DNA of 64,000 bases from UBA8337 sp963932545 (GTDB lineage: Bacteria > Pseudomonadota > Alphaproteobacteria > RS24), in the NCBI GenBank assembly GCA_963932545.1, contig CAWVRH010000009.1, forward strand, positions 20,347 through 84,346. The letters run 5' to 3'. Numbering within the stretch: position 1 is the stretch's first letter; every line of letters begins with the position of its first letter. Of this stretch, positions 45,959-55,900 are shown piece by piece. A model generated the notes under the pieces. The model ran no database searches and had not been told where the DNA came from. It saw only the letters and a program-made list of their open reading frames with translations. The position numbers and the translations under genes were made by a program.

Positions 45959-46744
45959 ATGCTGACCCAAGAAAAATATCAGCGGATGAAGATAGACCGC
46001 CGCGCCAATGGCGTTGTTGTGGTGTCTTTGAACCGACCTGAAAAAATGAATGCTATCGACAACCAGCTGCATCACGAAATGATGACTTTCAGCCGCGACT
46101 TTGCCGATGATCCAGATTTGCGCGCGCTGGTTTTAGCCGGTGAAGGCAAGGCCTTTTGTGTGGGCGGAGACTTTAGCGCCGATAGCGCCATCGACATGCC
46201 AAGCCTGACCGAAGCGCGACGCATCATCGACCATATTCTAGAATGTGAGAAGCCGATTATCTCTGCCGTGCAAGGCTATGCGCTAGGGCTGGGCGCCAAT
46301 ATTGCCCTTTTATGCGATGTCGTGGTAGCCGGGCCGGACGCGAAATTTGGCGACACCCATGTGAAAATGGGCATTGGCGCGGGCGATGGCGGACAGCTTA
46401 TTTGGCCCATGCTCATCGGCGTTAATCGGGCCAAATATTATCTGATGACCGGCGATATGATTAGCGGCAAAGACGCCGCCGATATGGGACTGGTCGGATT
46501 TTACGTCGACGACACAAAAGACCTAATGCCCAAAGCCCTAGAGATTGCCGATAAATTGGCCGCCGGGCCGCCTTTGGCCATTGCCGCCTCCAAGGCAGGC
46601 GTGAACGCTTATATGCGGGCGGTCTCGGCCAGTGTCATGCCCATCAGCTTGCAAGCCGAAGGCATGACCCTGCAATCGGGTGACCACCAAGAAGCGGTTG
46701 CCGCCTTTCAAGAAAAACGACCTGCTAAATTCGAAGGAAAATAA
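45959..46744 (+). CDS. Crotonase (enoyl-CoA hydratase/isomerase) superfamily protein lacking both catalytic Glu
   Basis: The 261-residue protein has the crotonase fold with FCVGGDFS near residue 67 for the oxyanion hole and GYALGLGANIALLCD near 106. Aligned by eye with rat crotonase, Glu144 is Asn114 and Glu164 is His134 (KFGDTHVKMGIG), while AGDGG adds Asp143. Classic hydratase chemistry is therefore unlikely. Another crotonase reaction, such as isomerisation, decarboxylation or thioester hydrolysis, is possible. AGGA precedes the ATG. The MDR reductase follows after one base. Confidence 0.85.
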   Translation: MLTQEKYQRMKIDRRANGVVVVSLNRPEKMNAIDNQLHHEMMTFSRDFADDPDLRALVLAGEGKAFCVGGDFSADSAIDMPSLTEARRIIDHILECEKPIISAVQGYALGLGANIALLCDVVVAGPDAKFGDTHVKMGIGAGDGGQLIWPMLIGVNRAKYYLMTGDMISGKDAADMGLVGFYVDDTKDLMPKALEIADKLAAGPPLAIAASKAGVNAYMRAVSASVMPISLQAEGMTLQSGDHQEAVAAFQEKRPAKFEGK

Positions 46745-46745
46745 T

Positions 46746-47768
46746 ATGACGACGACTGTCCCAAAAAGCTTCCAGCAATGGCGCCTTGCCAAACATCCCG
46801 ATGGCGTGCCGACGCCCAGTTGTTTCGAACTCGTCGACACTCCCATGCCCGATTTGAGCGAGGGGCAAGTGATGATTGCAACGCATTACTTCTCGCTCGA
46901 CCCCGGCATGCGCGGCCGCTTGAGCGGCGATAGCTATGCGGCCGGCTTGCAAATTGGCGATATGATTGAAAGCGCCGGCATTGGTGAAATTGTCGCCTCG
47001 CGCTCAGAGCGGTATAGCGTGGGCGATAAAGTTATGGGCGGGCTTGGCTGGTGCGAAGGCAATGTGGTTTCCGATCGAGGTTTGCAAAAACTCGACCCTT
47101 CTTTATTCGATGATAAAGTTTCCATGACCGCCACCATCGGCGTTTTGGGCGTACCCGGATTAACCGCATGGTTTGGTTTGCAAGATTTGGGTCAGCCCAA
47201 AGCTGGCGAGACCTTGCTGATTTCCTCAGCCGCCGGCCCTGTGGGCGCCACCACGGGCCAGATTGGTAAAGCCTTAGGGTTGCACGTGGTTGGCATTGCG
47301 GGCGGAACCGATAAATGCAAGTACCTCACCGAGCTGGGGTTCGACGCGGTGATTGACTACAAACAGTCCAGCGATTTGCCGGCCGCCATAAAAGCTGCCT
47401 GCCCTGATGGCGTGGATATTTATTTTGATAACGTAGGCGCCGAAATGCTGGATGCCGCGATTTTAAACATGAAACTAAACGGGCGCATCGTCGTGTCGGG
47501 GCAAGTGTCGGAATATAACCGCGCGCAACCGCATGGCATTCGCAATACCACCACCTTCATTACCCACCGCCTGCGCATGCAAGGGCTGGTGGTTTATGAC
47601 TACCATAAACAATTCGTGGAAGCGCAAGCCGCCATGGCGCAAATGATCCGCGATGGAAATTTGCGCTATACCGAAGACATTAGCGAGGGCATTGCCGATG
47701 CGCCGAAAGCCTATGAGGCATTATTTGCTGGCGCTAATTTTGGCCGTCGCCTGATAAAAACAATCTAA
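46746..47768 (+). CDS. NADPH-dependent MDR-family reductase (CurA/YncB/PTGR-like)
   Basis: The 340-residue protein belongs to the zinc-free MDR group that reduces double bonds of enones and 2-alkenals. The Rossmann motif SAAGPVGATTGQIGKALG is near residue 160, preceded by GVPGLTAWFGL, the family signature. I chose the ATG at 46746, with AAGGA upstream, over a longer frame inside the crotonase gene. One base separates it from the crotonase stop, so the two probably act on related acyl or enone compounds. Confidence 0.87.
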   Translation: MTTTVPKSFQQWRLAKHPDGVPTPSCFELVDTPMPDLSEGQVMIATHYFSLDPGMRGRLSGDSYAAGLQIGDMIESAGIGEIVASRSERYSVGDKVMGGLGWCEGNVVSDRGLQKLDPSLFDDKVSMTATIGVLGVPGLTAWFGLQDLGQPKAGETLLISSAAGPVGATTGQIGKALGLHVVGIAGGTDKCKYLTELGFDAVIDYKQSSDLPAAIKAACPDGVDIYFDNVGAEMLDAAILNMKLNGRIVVSGQVSEYNRAQPHGIRNTTTFITHRLRMQGLVVYDYHKQFVEAQAAMAQMIRDGNLRYTEDISEGIADAPKAYEALFAGANFGRRLIKTI

Positions 47769-47849
47769 GTGCTTTATTTTTAGCTCCAAAATCCGTATAT
47801 CAGGCACTCGAACTTTCAAGATACCTCAGGCGTAACAAAGGATATTTTC

Positions 47850-49184
47850 ATGGCTTGGACACCGCAAAGCTGGCGCGACTTCCCTATTAAGCAAGTACCT
47901 GCCTATCAAGATGGCAAGGCGTTGACCGATGTCGAGGCGCGCCTAGCGAGCTATCCACCTTTGGTTTTTGCAGGCGAAGCGCGCAATTTGAAGGCCCAAC
48001 TCGCCGAAGTTTGCGAAGGCCGCGCCTTCTTGCTGCAAGGTGGCGATTGCGCCGAAAGCTTTGCTGAACACCACGCCGATAACATCCGCGACATGTTCCG
48101 CGTGTTGCTGCAAATGTCGGTTGTTCTGACCTATGGCGGCAAATTGCCCGTTATTAAAGTCGGCCGCATTGCGGGTCAATTCGCCAAGCCACGCTCCGCC
48201 GATACGGAAACCATCGATGGTGTGGAACTGCCAAGCTATCGCGGCGACATTATCAACGGCATGGAGTTTAACGAAGTCTCGCGCGTGCCAGACCCCGAAC
48301 GCCAAATCGCAGCCTATCGCCAAGCTGCCTCGACGCTCAACTTACTGCGCGCCTTCGCCAAAGGTGGCTATGCCGACCTCAATGAAGTGCATCGCTGGAA
48401 CCAAGACTTCGTTGCCGACAGCCCACAAGGCGCACGCTACGAAGAAATGGCGCAAAAAATTGACGAAGCCATGGCCTTCATGGCCGCGTGTGGCGTCTCG
48501 AGTGCGACCACGCCGCAAATGGGCATGGTCGACTTCTTCACCAGCCATGAGGCTTTGCTGCTCGGCTACGAACAAGCGCTCACGCGCCTCGATAGCACCA
48601 GTGGCGACCATTATGACACCTCCGCGCATATGCTGTGGATTGGCGATCGCACACGCCAACCCGATGGCGCGCATGTTGAGTTTTTATCTGGCGTGCAAAA
48701 TCCGCTGGGTTTGAAATGTGGGCCGTCGCTGGAGCCAGATGAGCTGATTACCCTGCTCGATAAATTGAACCCAGAAAACGAAGCCGGACGCATCACGCTG
48801 ATCGCGCGCTTTGGCCACGAAAATGTGGAGAAACATTTGCCCGCACTCATCCGCAAAGTCGAAGCGGAAGGCCGCAAAGTGGTTTGGTCTTGCGACCCGA
48901 TGCACGGCAATACCATCAAGGCGTCGAACGGCTATAAAACCCGTCCGGTTGACCTCATCCTCAGCGAAGTGCAGCAATTTATGGCCGTCCATAAAGCTGA
49001 AGGCACGCATGCGGGCGGCGTTCATTTTGAAATGACTGGCCAGAATGTGACTGAATGTTTGGGTGGCGCGCAAGCCATCTCGGAAGAAGATTTGTCGAGC
49101 CGCTATCACACACATTGCGACCCGCGCCTCAACGGCAGCCAAGCGCTAGAGCTGGCTTTCTTGATTTCTGAGGGTAATAATTAA
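47850..49184 (+). CDS. 3-deoxy-7-phosphoheptulonate synthase, class II
   Basis: This enzyme makes DAHP from phosphoenolpyruvate and erythrose 4-phosphate, the first step of the shikimate pathway. The 444-residue length and the motifs LLQGGDCAESFAEH near residue 61, LGLKCGPSLEPDE near 285 and SCDPMHGNTIKAS near 349 define the plant-like class II type. AAGGA lies before the ATG. It converges with the acyltransferase gene, with only four bases between stops. Confidence 0.94.
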   Translation: MAWTPQSWRDFPIKQVPAYQDGKALTDVEARLASYPPLVFAGEARNLKAQLAEVCEGRAFLLQGGDCAESFAEHHADNIRDMFRVLLQMSVVLTYGGKLPVIKVGRIAGQFAKPRSADTETIDGVELPSYRGDIINGMEFNEVSRVPDPERQIAAYRQAASTLNLLRAFAKGGYADLNEVHRWNQDFVADSPQGARYEEMAQKIDEAMAFMAACGVSSATTPQMGMVDFFTSHEALLLGYEQALTRLDSTSGDHYDTSAHMLWIGDRTRQPDGAHVEFLSGVQNPLGLKCGPSLEPDELITLLDKLNPENEAGRITLIARFGHENVEKHLPALIRKVEAEGRKVVWSCDPMHGNTIKASNGYKTRPVDLILSEVQQFMAVHKAEGTHAGGVHFEMTGQNVTECLGGAQAISEEDLSSRYHTHCDPRLNGSQALELAFLISEGNN

Positions 49185-49188
49185 GCGC

Positions 49189-50106
49189 TTAAGACTTCTT
49201 ACCAAGAAGCCCTTCCGCGTCTTTTTGCGACCGCTTGAGCGCTTTTGTCACCAGCTCGCAAGCCGCCATCATCTCGGGGCTTTCTTCCGTATCGCCTGAA
49301 GGTTTTTTGGCGACGTCGCGCGCGATGTAAATTGGGTCTCCGAAAACCAGCGAGCGCTGGCCGAACGGCAGCGGCAAACGCGATTTGTCCCATGTACCCG
49401 GGAGCGGCAGCTCTGGCGAATAACTAACGCCCACCGGCACAATCGCCGCCCCTGACATGGCCGCTAATTTAACCATGCCCGGGCCGGTTTCAAACACGGG
49501 GCCCGGTGGCACATCGGCGGTGGCTAACACCATTTCGCCATTTTTTAAATGTTTCAACATGCCACGAAACGCTTGTGCGCCACGTTTTCTGGGGTTGGTT
49601 TTCTTGCCAGCCGATTTGCCCGTGCCCGAGCCTTGTATCGACTGAAAACCGAATGGGCGAATGATGTTGGCAATCACCGCGCCATCGCGCGAGCGCGATG
49701 TGAGGGCCGTGATGGGACTATGAAACAGTCGCGCCATCGGGATGCCCTGAAAATTACGTCCATGCCAAACCAAAACAATAATCGGCTGACGCGCCAATTG
49801 CAGTTGCACGAAAGGCCCATCGCCAGCCACCAGCAAGCTCGTCGTCGCCTCGCATAGCCGAATGTAACGGTTGACCAGCCAGCCCACCAAACGCAGTGGC
49901 CATGCCACATCCTCGGCATGGAAATTGTGGCCAATAGCAGGAGCCGCATCTTTGCGCACCAGACGACCCCGCTCCCAGTCTATTTTGGGCAGCTCGACCT
50001 TGCGCGGATCGATGCGACGAAAGTCAACTTCGCCCATTTTATCCGCCACGGAACGAGCTGCTTTATTGGCAGCTTGGCGAGCCCGTTGGGTTTGTTTGCG
50101 CACCAA
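49189..50106 (-). CDS. DUF374-family lysophospholipid acyltransferase-like protein
   Basis: The 305-residue protein matches the DUF374 branch of the LPLAT superfamily. VLVWHGRNFQGIP near residue 112 carries the histidine of the acyltransferase site, LTSRSRDGAVIANIIRPFG follows near 134, and TADVPPGPVFETGPGMVKLA is near 198. The family includes enzymes that acylate lipid A or related glycolipids; the substrate here is unknown. The basic N-terminus (residues 1-20) is Arg/Ala/Lys rich. It directly follows gor with no gap. Confidence 0.8.
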   Translation of the reverse strand: MVRKQTQRARQAANKAARSVADKMGEVDFRRIDPRKVELPKIDWERGRLVRKDAAPAIGHNFHAEDVAWPLRLVGWLVNRYIRLCEATTSLLVAGDGPFVQLQLARQPIIVLVWHGRNFQGIPMARLFHSPITALTSRSRDGAVIANIIRPFGFQSIQGSGTGKSAGKKTNPRKRGAQAFRGMLKHLKNGEMVLATADVPPGPVFETGPGMVKLAAMSGAAIVPVGVSYSPELPLPGTWDKSRLPLPFGQRSLVFGDPIYIARDVAKKPSGDTEESPEMMAACELVTKALKRSQKDAEGLLGKKS

Positions 50107-51459
50107 TTATTCGCCTCGCGGTTGCTTGAACGTGACCATCTCTTCGGCCGCTGTTGGGTGAACCGCCACCGTAGCATCAAATTGCGCTTTCGTGGCGCCC
50201 ATAGTGACGGCAATGCCAAAGGCTTGAATCATCTCGCCACTATCGGGCCCGACAATATGCAGACCCAATACTTTATCGCTCGCCTTATCGACGATGAGCT
50301 TCATCAGCGTTTTCTCATCACTGCCCGAAAGCGTGTGTTTCATCGGCCGAAAGCTGGAGGCATAGACATCGAAATCATGCCCTGCGGCACGCGCCTCTTC
50401 TTCGCCCATGCCGACAGTGCCAATGGGCGGCTGCGAAAATACCGCTGTTGGGATGATGGAATGGTCGACTTCTTGCGGATTATTATTGAACACGGTTTCA
50501 GCAAAAGCTGCGCCTTCGCGAATGGCGACAGGGGTTAACTGCGCCCGCTCGGTGACATCGCCAACCGCGTAAATGCTATCCACATTGGTTTTCGAACGCG
50601 CATCGACCAGAATTTCTTGCTTCTTGCCCGTGGCAACGCCTGCCGCCTCTAGCCCCAAATCTTGCGTCAAAGGCACCCGCCCCGTGGCATACATCACCAG
50701 ACCTGTGGTCTGTTGGCTGCCGTCTTGGAAGGTCACTTCATAGCGCTCGCCTTTCGGGGTAATCGATGCGATGTCGCTATTGGTTTTAATCGTCACGCCT
50801 TTTTTGGTCATTTCCTCGGCGAGGTGATGGCGCACTTCGTCGTCAAAGCCGCGCAAAATGGTTTCGCCGCGATAGACCAAGCTGGTTTTGGCGCCCAAGC
50901 CATTGAAAATGCCTGCGAACTCCACCGCGATATAACCACCGCCGACGACGATAATATCGTCTGACAGGGTTTCGATATGGAACGCTTCATTGGAGCTAAT
51001 GGCGTGCTCAATACCCTCGACTTGCGGCATGAAGGGCGTGGCGCCTACGGCGATAAGGATGTATTTGGCGGTAATCTCTTTGCCATTCAGCAACACCGTA
51101 TGCGCGTCTTTAAGGGTGGCGCGACCGGTGATAATTTCTACGCCGCTAGCCTCTAGGTTGCGAATGTAAATCGCGTTCAGGCGATCAATCTCCGCATCTT
51201 TGTTTTTAATCAGCGTTGGCCAATCAAAACGGCTTTCGCCCACATGCCATCCAAAGCCTGCGGCTTCTTCAAAATCTTCCGCATAATGACTGGCATAGAC
51301 GAGTAGCTTTTTGGGCACGCAGCCGCGAATGACGCACGTGCCGCCCACGCGATATTCTTCTGCCACAGCCACTTTGGCGCCATAGCTGGCGCTCATGCGC
51401 GCGGCGCGAACCCCGCCGCTGCCGGCGCCAATTACAAAGAGGTCGTAATCATATGTCAT
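50107..51459 (-). CDS. gor: Glutathione-disulfide reductase
   Basis: Gor reduces oxidised glutathione with NADPH. The 450-residue flavoprotein has the FAD motif VIGAGSGGVRAAR, the redox cysteines C42 and C47 in GGTCVIRGCVPKK, the NADPH motif VVGGGYIAVEFAG near residue 173 and the C-terminal HPTAAEE that places the catalytic histidine. The arginine in YRGETILRGFD fits NADPH rather than NADH. Its start overlaps the rpiA stop by four bases; together the two support NADPH and redox balance. Confidence 0.93.
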   Translation of the reverse strand: MTYDYDLFVIGAGSGGVRAARMSASYGAKVAVAEEYRVGGTCVIRGCVPKKLLVYASHYAEDFEEAAGFGWHVGESRFDWPTLIKNKDAEIDRLNAIYIRNLEASGVEIITGRATLKDAHTVLLNGKEITAKYILIAVGATPFMPQVEGIEHAISSNEAFHIETLSDDIIVVGGGYIAVEFAGIFNGLGAKTSLVYRGETILRGFDDEVRHHLAEEMTKKGVTIKTNSDIASITPKGERYEVTFQDGSQQTTGLVMYATGRVPLTQDLGLEAAGVATGKKQEILVDARSKTNVDSIYAVGDVTERAQLTPVAIREGAAFAETVFNNNPQEVDHSIIPTAVFSQPPIGTVGMGEEEARAAGHDFDVYASSFRPMKHTLSGSDEKTLMKLIVDKASDKVLGLHIVGPDSGEMIQAFGIAVTMGATKAQFDATVAVHPTAAEEMVTFKQPRGE

Positions 51460-52190
51460 AGTTGTCCCATTTCTTGCAATCCATCTGCACCTGCCAATAC
51501 GGCTGCTGTGGCATAGCCCAGAAACAGACCATGTTCAACAACACCCGGCACATTTAACAAAGCCTGCGCCAGAGCCTCTGCATCGCTTATCGTTCCCAAG
51601 GCGCAGTCATAGATATAGTGTCCGCCATCGGTAATAAAAGGGGAGCCAGCGTCTTTATCGGCGCGTAAAGCCATGGCGCCTGCATTTCCCGTGGCCGCCA
51701 AGGCTGCGCCAATCGCCGCGGCTGTGGCACCATGCGAGAAGATATTGACCTCTACAGGTAAATCAAAAGCGCCCAGCCTATCGACGAGCTTTGTGTCGTC
51801 GGCAATGACAATCATTTTATCGGAAGCGGCCGCGACAATTTTCTCGCGCAATAAAGCCCCGCCCCCGCCTTTAACCAAGCGAAGTTGTGCATCCAATTCA
51901 TCGGCGCCATCGACGGTTAAATCGAGGCGCTGCAACTCATCTAAAGACGCCAGCGCAATGCCCAAACCTTCAGCTTGCGCGCGCGTCGTTTCCGAGGTGG
52001 GTACGCAGACCACGTTCAAACCTTCCGCCACTTGAGCGCCCAAACCATCAACGAAATAACGCGCCGTCGAGCCCGTGCCTAGGCCGAGCTTCATGCCGTC
52101 GCGCACTTCTTCTAGCGCGCGCAAAGCTGCTTTTTGTTTCATTTTCTCAACCGCTGTATCGGGTTGTAAAATTCTCGTCTTCCAACTCAT
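51456..52190 (-). CDS. rpiA: Ribose-5-phosphate isomerase A
   Basis: RpiA interconverts ribose 5-phosphate and ribulose 5-phosphate in the pentose phosphate pathway. The 244-residue protein has LGLGTGSTARYFVDGL near residue 35, DGADELD near 94 and the catalytic stretch KGGGGALLREKI near 106. It overlaps both neighbours by four bases: the stop of the DjlA-like gene upstream and the start of gor downstream. Confidence 0.94.
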   Translation of the reverse strand: MSWKTRILQPDTAVEKMKQKAALRALEEVRDGMKLGLGTGSTARYFVDGLGAQVAEGLNVVCVPTSETTRAQAEGLGIALASLDELQRLDLTVDGADELDAQLRLVKGGGGALLREKIVAAASDKMIVIADDTKLVDRLGAFDLPVEVNIFSHGATAAAIGAALAATGNAGAMALRADKDAGSPFITDGGHYIYDCALGTISDAEALAQALLNVPGVVEHGLFLGYATAAVLAGADGLQEMGQL

Positions 52191-52885
52191 AAGTCACGTT
52201 CCTTTTGTATCAGGGCCCAAGCCTCATTTATCGCAGCCATTCGCGCTGTCGCAATATGCATCATTTCCACCGGCATGCCACGCGCTTGCAATTGGTCGGG
52301 ATGATTATCGCGCACCGCCGCCAACCAAGCTTTACGCACCGCCTCATCTTCCACATGCCGGTCTAGACCCAGCACCGTATAGGGGTCGACAATCGAGCCA
52401 TCGTGATGCGCTTGCAGGCGTTTGAAATCGCTCGTTCCAATTTTGAAAATATCGGCCACAATTTCGAGAAATTGCTGCTCGGCAGGGTGCAAAACTCCAT
52501 CGGCATAGGCAATGTAAAACAGCACATCCAGCACGTCTTCCAGCACTTGTGGGCTGTCGGCATAAATTTGCGCCACTTGCTTGGCGTAACTATCAAAGCC
52601 AGCCACGTCTTCTTGCGCCAGTAAAAACACCCGCTCCATATTGCGTTGTTCGCTTTCGGGCACACGCATCATGTCTTGCACGGCCTGCACTTCAATGGGC
52701 GAGACATCACCATCGGCACGGGTCATTTTGGCGGCCAAAGAAATCATCGCAATGGTAAACACAACTTGGCGATCGCCCAAGCGGTCGAGCGCAAAATGGC
52801 CCGCCAGCGCACCAACCAGCGCGCCCGGCACACCGCCTAGAGCATAGCCTGTCGCTATGCCCGCAATTTTTCCCCAAATGGACAT
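52187..52885 (-). CDS. djlA: DjlA-like co-chaperone: TerB domain plus J domain
   Basis: The 232-residue protein starts with a Gly/Ala-rich hydrophobic stretch (residues 8-32) that may anchor it in the membrane. A TerB-like helical domain follows (about 40-150, with MTRADGDVSPIEV and YADGVLHPAEQQF), then a C-terminal J domain with VLGLDRHVEDEAVRKAW and the HPD tripeptide in DNHPDQ near 200. J domains stimulate DnaK. The TerB plus J order is that of DjlA. It lies 23 bases after metH. Confidence 0.86.
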   Translation of the reverse strand: MSIWGKIAGIATGYALGGVPGALVGALAGHFALDRLGDRQVVFTIAMISLAAKMTRADGDVSPIEVQAVQDMMRVPESEQRNMERVFLLAQEDVAGFDSYAKQVAQIYADSPQVLEDVLDVLFYIAYADGVLHPAEQQFLEIVADIFKIGTSDFKRLQAHHDGSIVDPYTVLGLDRHVEDEAVRKAWLAAVRDNHPDQLQARGMPVEMMHIATARMAAINEAWALIQKERDL

Positions 52886-52908
52886 GGGAGTACTCTAGGG
52901 AAGATTCA

Positions 52909-55900
52909 TTATGGCGTGTAGGACAAAATCGGCGACAACCATTTTTCGCAAAGTTTCACATCCATACCCTTGCGCTTGGCGTAATCAACCACTTGGTCTT
53001 TGTTGATTTTACCGACGCCAAAATACTGGCTTTCGGGATGGGCAAAATACATGCCAGACACAGCCGCGCCGGGCCACATGGCATAGCTCTCGGTCAGCGA
53101 AATGCCCGCATGTTTTTCCGCGTCTAGCAGCTCAAACAAGGTGCCTTTTTCCGTATGGTCGGGCTGGGCTGGGTAACCAGGCGCCGGACGAATGCCCTTA
53201 TATTGCTCTTCGATGAGCCCCGCATTGTCTAGCGCTTCTTCGCTGGCATAGCCCCAAAACTCCGTCCGCACGCGTTGGTGCAAGCGTTCGGCAAAGGCTT
53301 CGGCCAATCTATCGGCCAAGGCTTTCGACATAATCGAGCTATAGTCATCGCCAGCCGCTTGAAAGCGTTTGGCTACCTCGTCCTCGCCGTGCCCTGTGGT
53401 GACGGCAAAGCCGCCAATGTAATCGGCACCCTCGGCGATAAAGTCGGATAGCGCAAAATTGGCGCGTTTCTTGTCGCCCTCACCTTTGCGCAGCATTTGC
53501 TGGCGCAGCGTATGCAAACGGGCACGCTCAATCGTGCGGCTTTCGTCTTCGAACACCACAATGTCGTCGCCATCGCGCGCGGCCGGCCAAAAGCCGATGA
53601 CCGCCTTGGCGGTAATCCATTTTTCGGCAATCATCTGGTCGAGCATCTCTTGCGCATCTTGGAACAAAGAGGTGGCCGCTTCGCCAACCACATTATCCGT
53701 TAGAATGGCCGGATAGCGACCATGCAGATCCCAACTTTGAAAGAAAGGCGTCCAATCAATATAGTCGCGCAGCTCGGCCAAATCGTAATTATCAAACACT
53801 TTCGTGCCTGTAAATTGCGGCTTCACAGGCTGATAACCTTGCTTGGGCGTAAAGGCATTGGCGCGCGCATCCGCGATTGGGCGGCGTTTGGTTTGCGTGC
53901 GCGAGCGCGCATGCGCTTCGGCCATGGCCACATAATCGGCGCGCACTTCGGCTTGATAGTCGGCCTTTTTATCTTCCGATAAAAGACTACTGGCGACACC
54001 AACCGCACGGCTGGCATCGGTGACATAGACCGTCTGACCCTTGACGTAATTAGGGTTAATTTTAACCGCCGTATGCACTTTCGAGGTCGTTGCCCCACCT
54101 ATGAGCAGCGGAATATCTAGGCCTTGGCGTTCCATTTCGGCCGCCACATGGCACATCTCATCTAGGCTTGGCGTGATGAGCCCGCTCAAGCCGATGATGT
54201 CGACGTTCTCTTCCACCGCTTTGGTGAGAATGTCATTGGCCGGCACCATGACGCCCATATCAATGACTTCAAAATTATTACACTGCAGCACCACGCCAAC
54301 GATATTTTTGCCGATGTCATGCACATCGCCCTTCACTGTCGCCATCAGCACTTTGCCTTTGGAGGTAGACTTGGCACCGGAGGCAATTTTTTCAGCTTCC
54401 ATGAATGGCTCAAGGTGCGCCACGGCGCGTTTCATCACGCGGGCCGATTTCACCACTTGTGGCAAAAACATTTTACCAGCGCCGAATAAATCGCCGACTT
54501 TATTCATCCCATCCATCAGCGGGCCTTCGATAACGTGCAGAGGGCGCTCAACTTGCAGGCGAGCTTCTTCCGTATCTTCCTCGATGAAATCTGCCATGCC
54601 ATTGACCAAAGCATGCATCAGACGATCGCGCACGGGGCCCTCACGCCATTTCAAATCAACAACTCGTTGCTCGCCCTTTTTGCCGCGATAGGTCTCGGCC
54701 ACTTCCAGTAATTTATCAGTGCCATCATCGCGCCGATTGAGCAGCACATCTTCCACCGCCACCTTCAGCTTCGGCTCAATATCTTCGTAAATCGCCAGCT
54801 GACCCGCATTGACGATGCCCATATCCATACCCTTGCCGATGGCATGATAGAGAAACGACGAGTGCATCGCCTCGCGCACCGGCTCATTGCCTCGGAAGGA
54901 GAAAGAAATGTTAGAAATGCCGCCAGACACGTGAGCATGCGGCAGTTCTTCGCGGATGCGACCCGTGGCTTCAATGAAATCCATGGCGTAATTATTATGT
55001 TCCTCAATGCCCGTGGCCACGGCAAATACATTGGGGTCGAAGATAATATCTTCGGGCGCAAAGCCGATTTTATCGACCAGCAAATCATAGGAGCGTTTGC
55101 AAATTTCAAATTTACGTTCGGTTGTATCGGCTTGGCCGTCTTCGTCGAAAGCCATGACGATAACCGCCGCGCCATAGCGTTGGCACAGGCGGGCTTGCTC
55201 GAAAAACGGTTCTTCGCCCTCTTTCAAAGATATGGAATTCACCACCGCTTTGCCTTGCACGCACTTCAGGCCTGCTTCGATAATCGTCCATTTAGAGCTA
55301 TCAATCATCACCGGCACTTTGGCAATATCAGGTTCAGTCGCGGCTAGGTTGAGGAAACGCACCATGGCGCCCTCGCTGTCCAACATGCCCTCGTCCATAT
55401 TTACATCGATAATTTGCGCGCCGTTCTCAACTTGCTGACGAGCAATCTCGAGCGCCGTATCGTAATCACCCTCGGTGATGAGGCGACGGAATTTCGCTGA
55501 ACCCGTCACATTGGTGCGCTCGCCGATATTTACGAAAGGAATTTCATCGGTCAACGTAAACGGCTCCAGACCCGACAGACGCATGCGCCTTGGCACGTTC
55601 GGGATGACGCGCGGCACATTATTCGCCGCAGCCGCGGCAATCGCCGCAATGTGGTCTGGCGTTGTGCCACAGCACCCACCCAGAATATTGACCAGACCGG
55701 AGCTGGCAAACTCGCCAACAATCGAGGCCATTTCTTCGGCCAATTGGTCGTATTCGCCAAATTCATTAGGCAGTCCAGCATTGGGATAAATACAGACATT
55801 GGTATCTGCAATGCGGGCAATCTCGGCCACATAGGGACGCATTTCATCGGCGCCGAGCGCGCAGTTCAGCCCTACCGCAAACGGTTTGATATGGCGCAAG

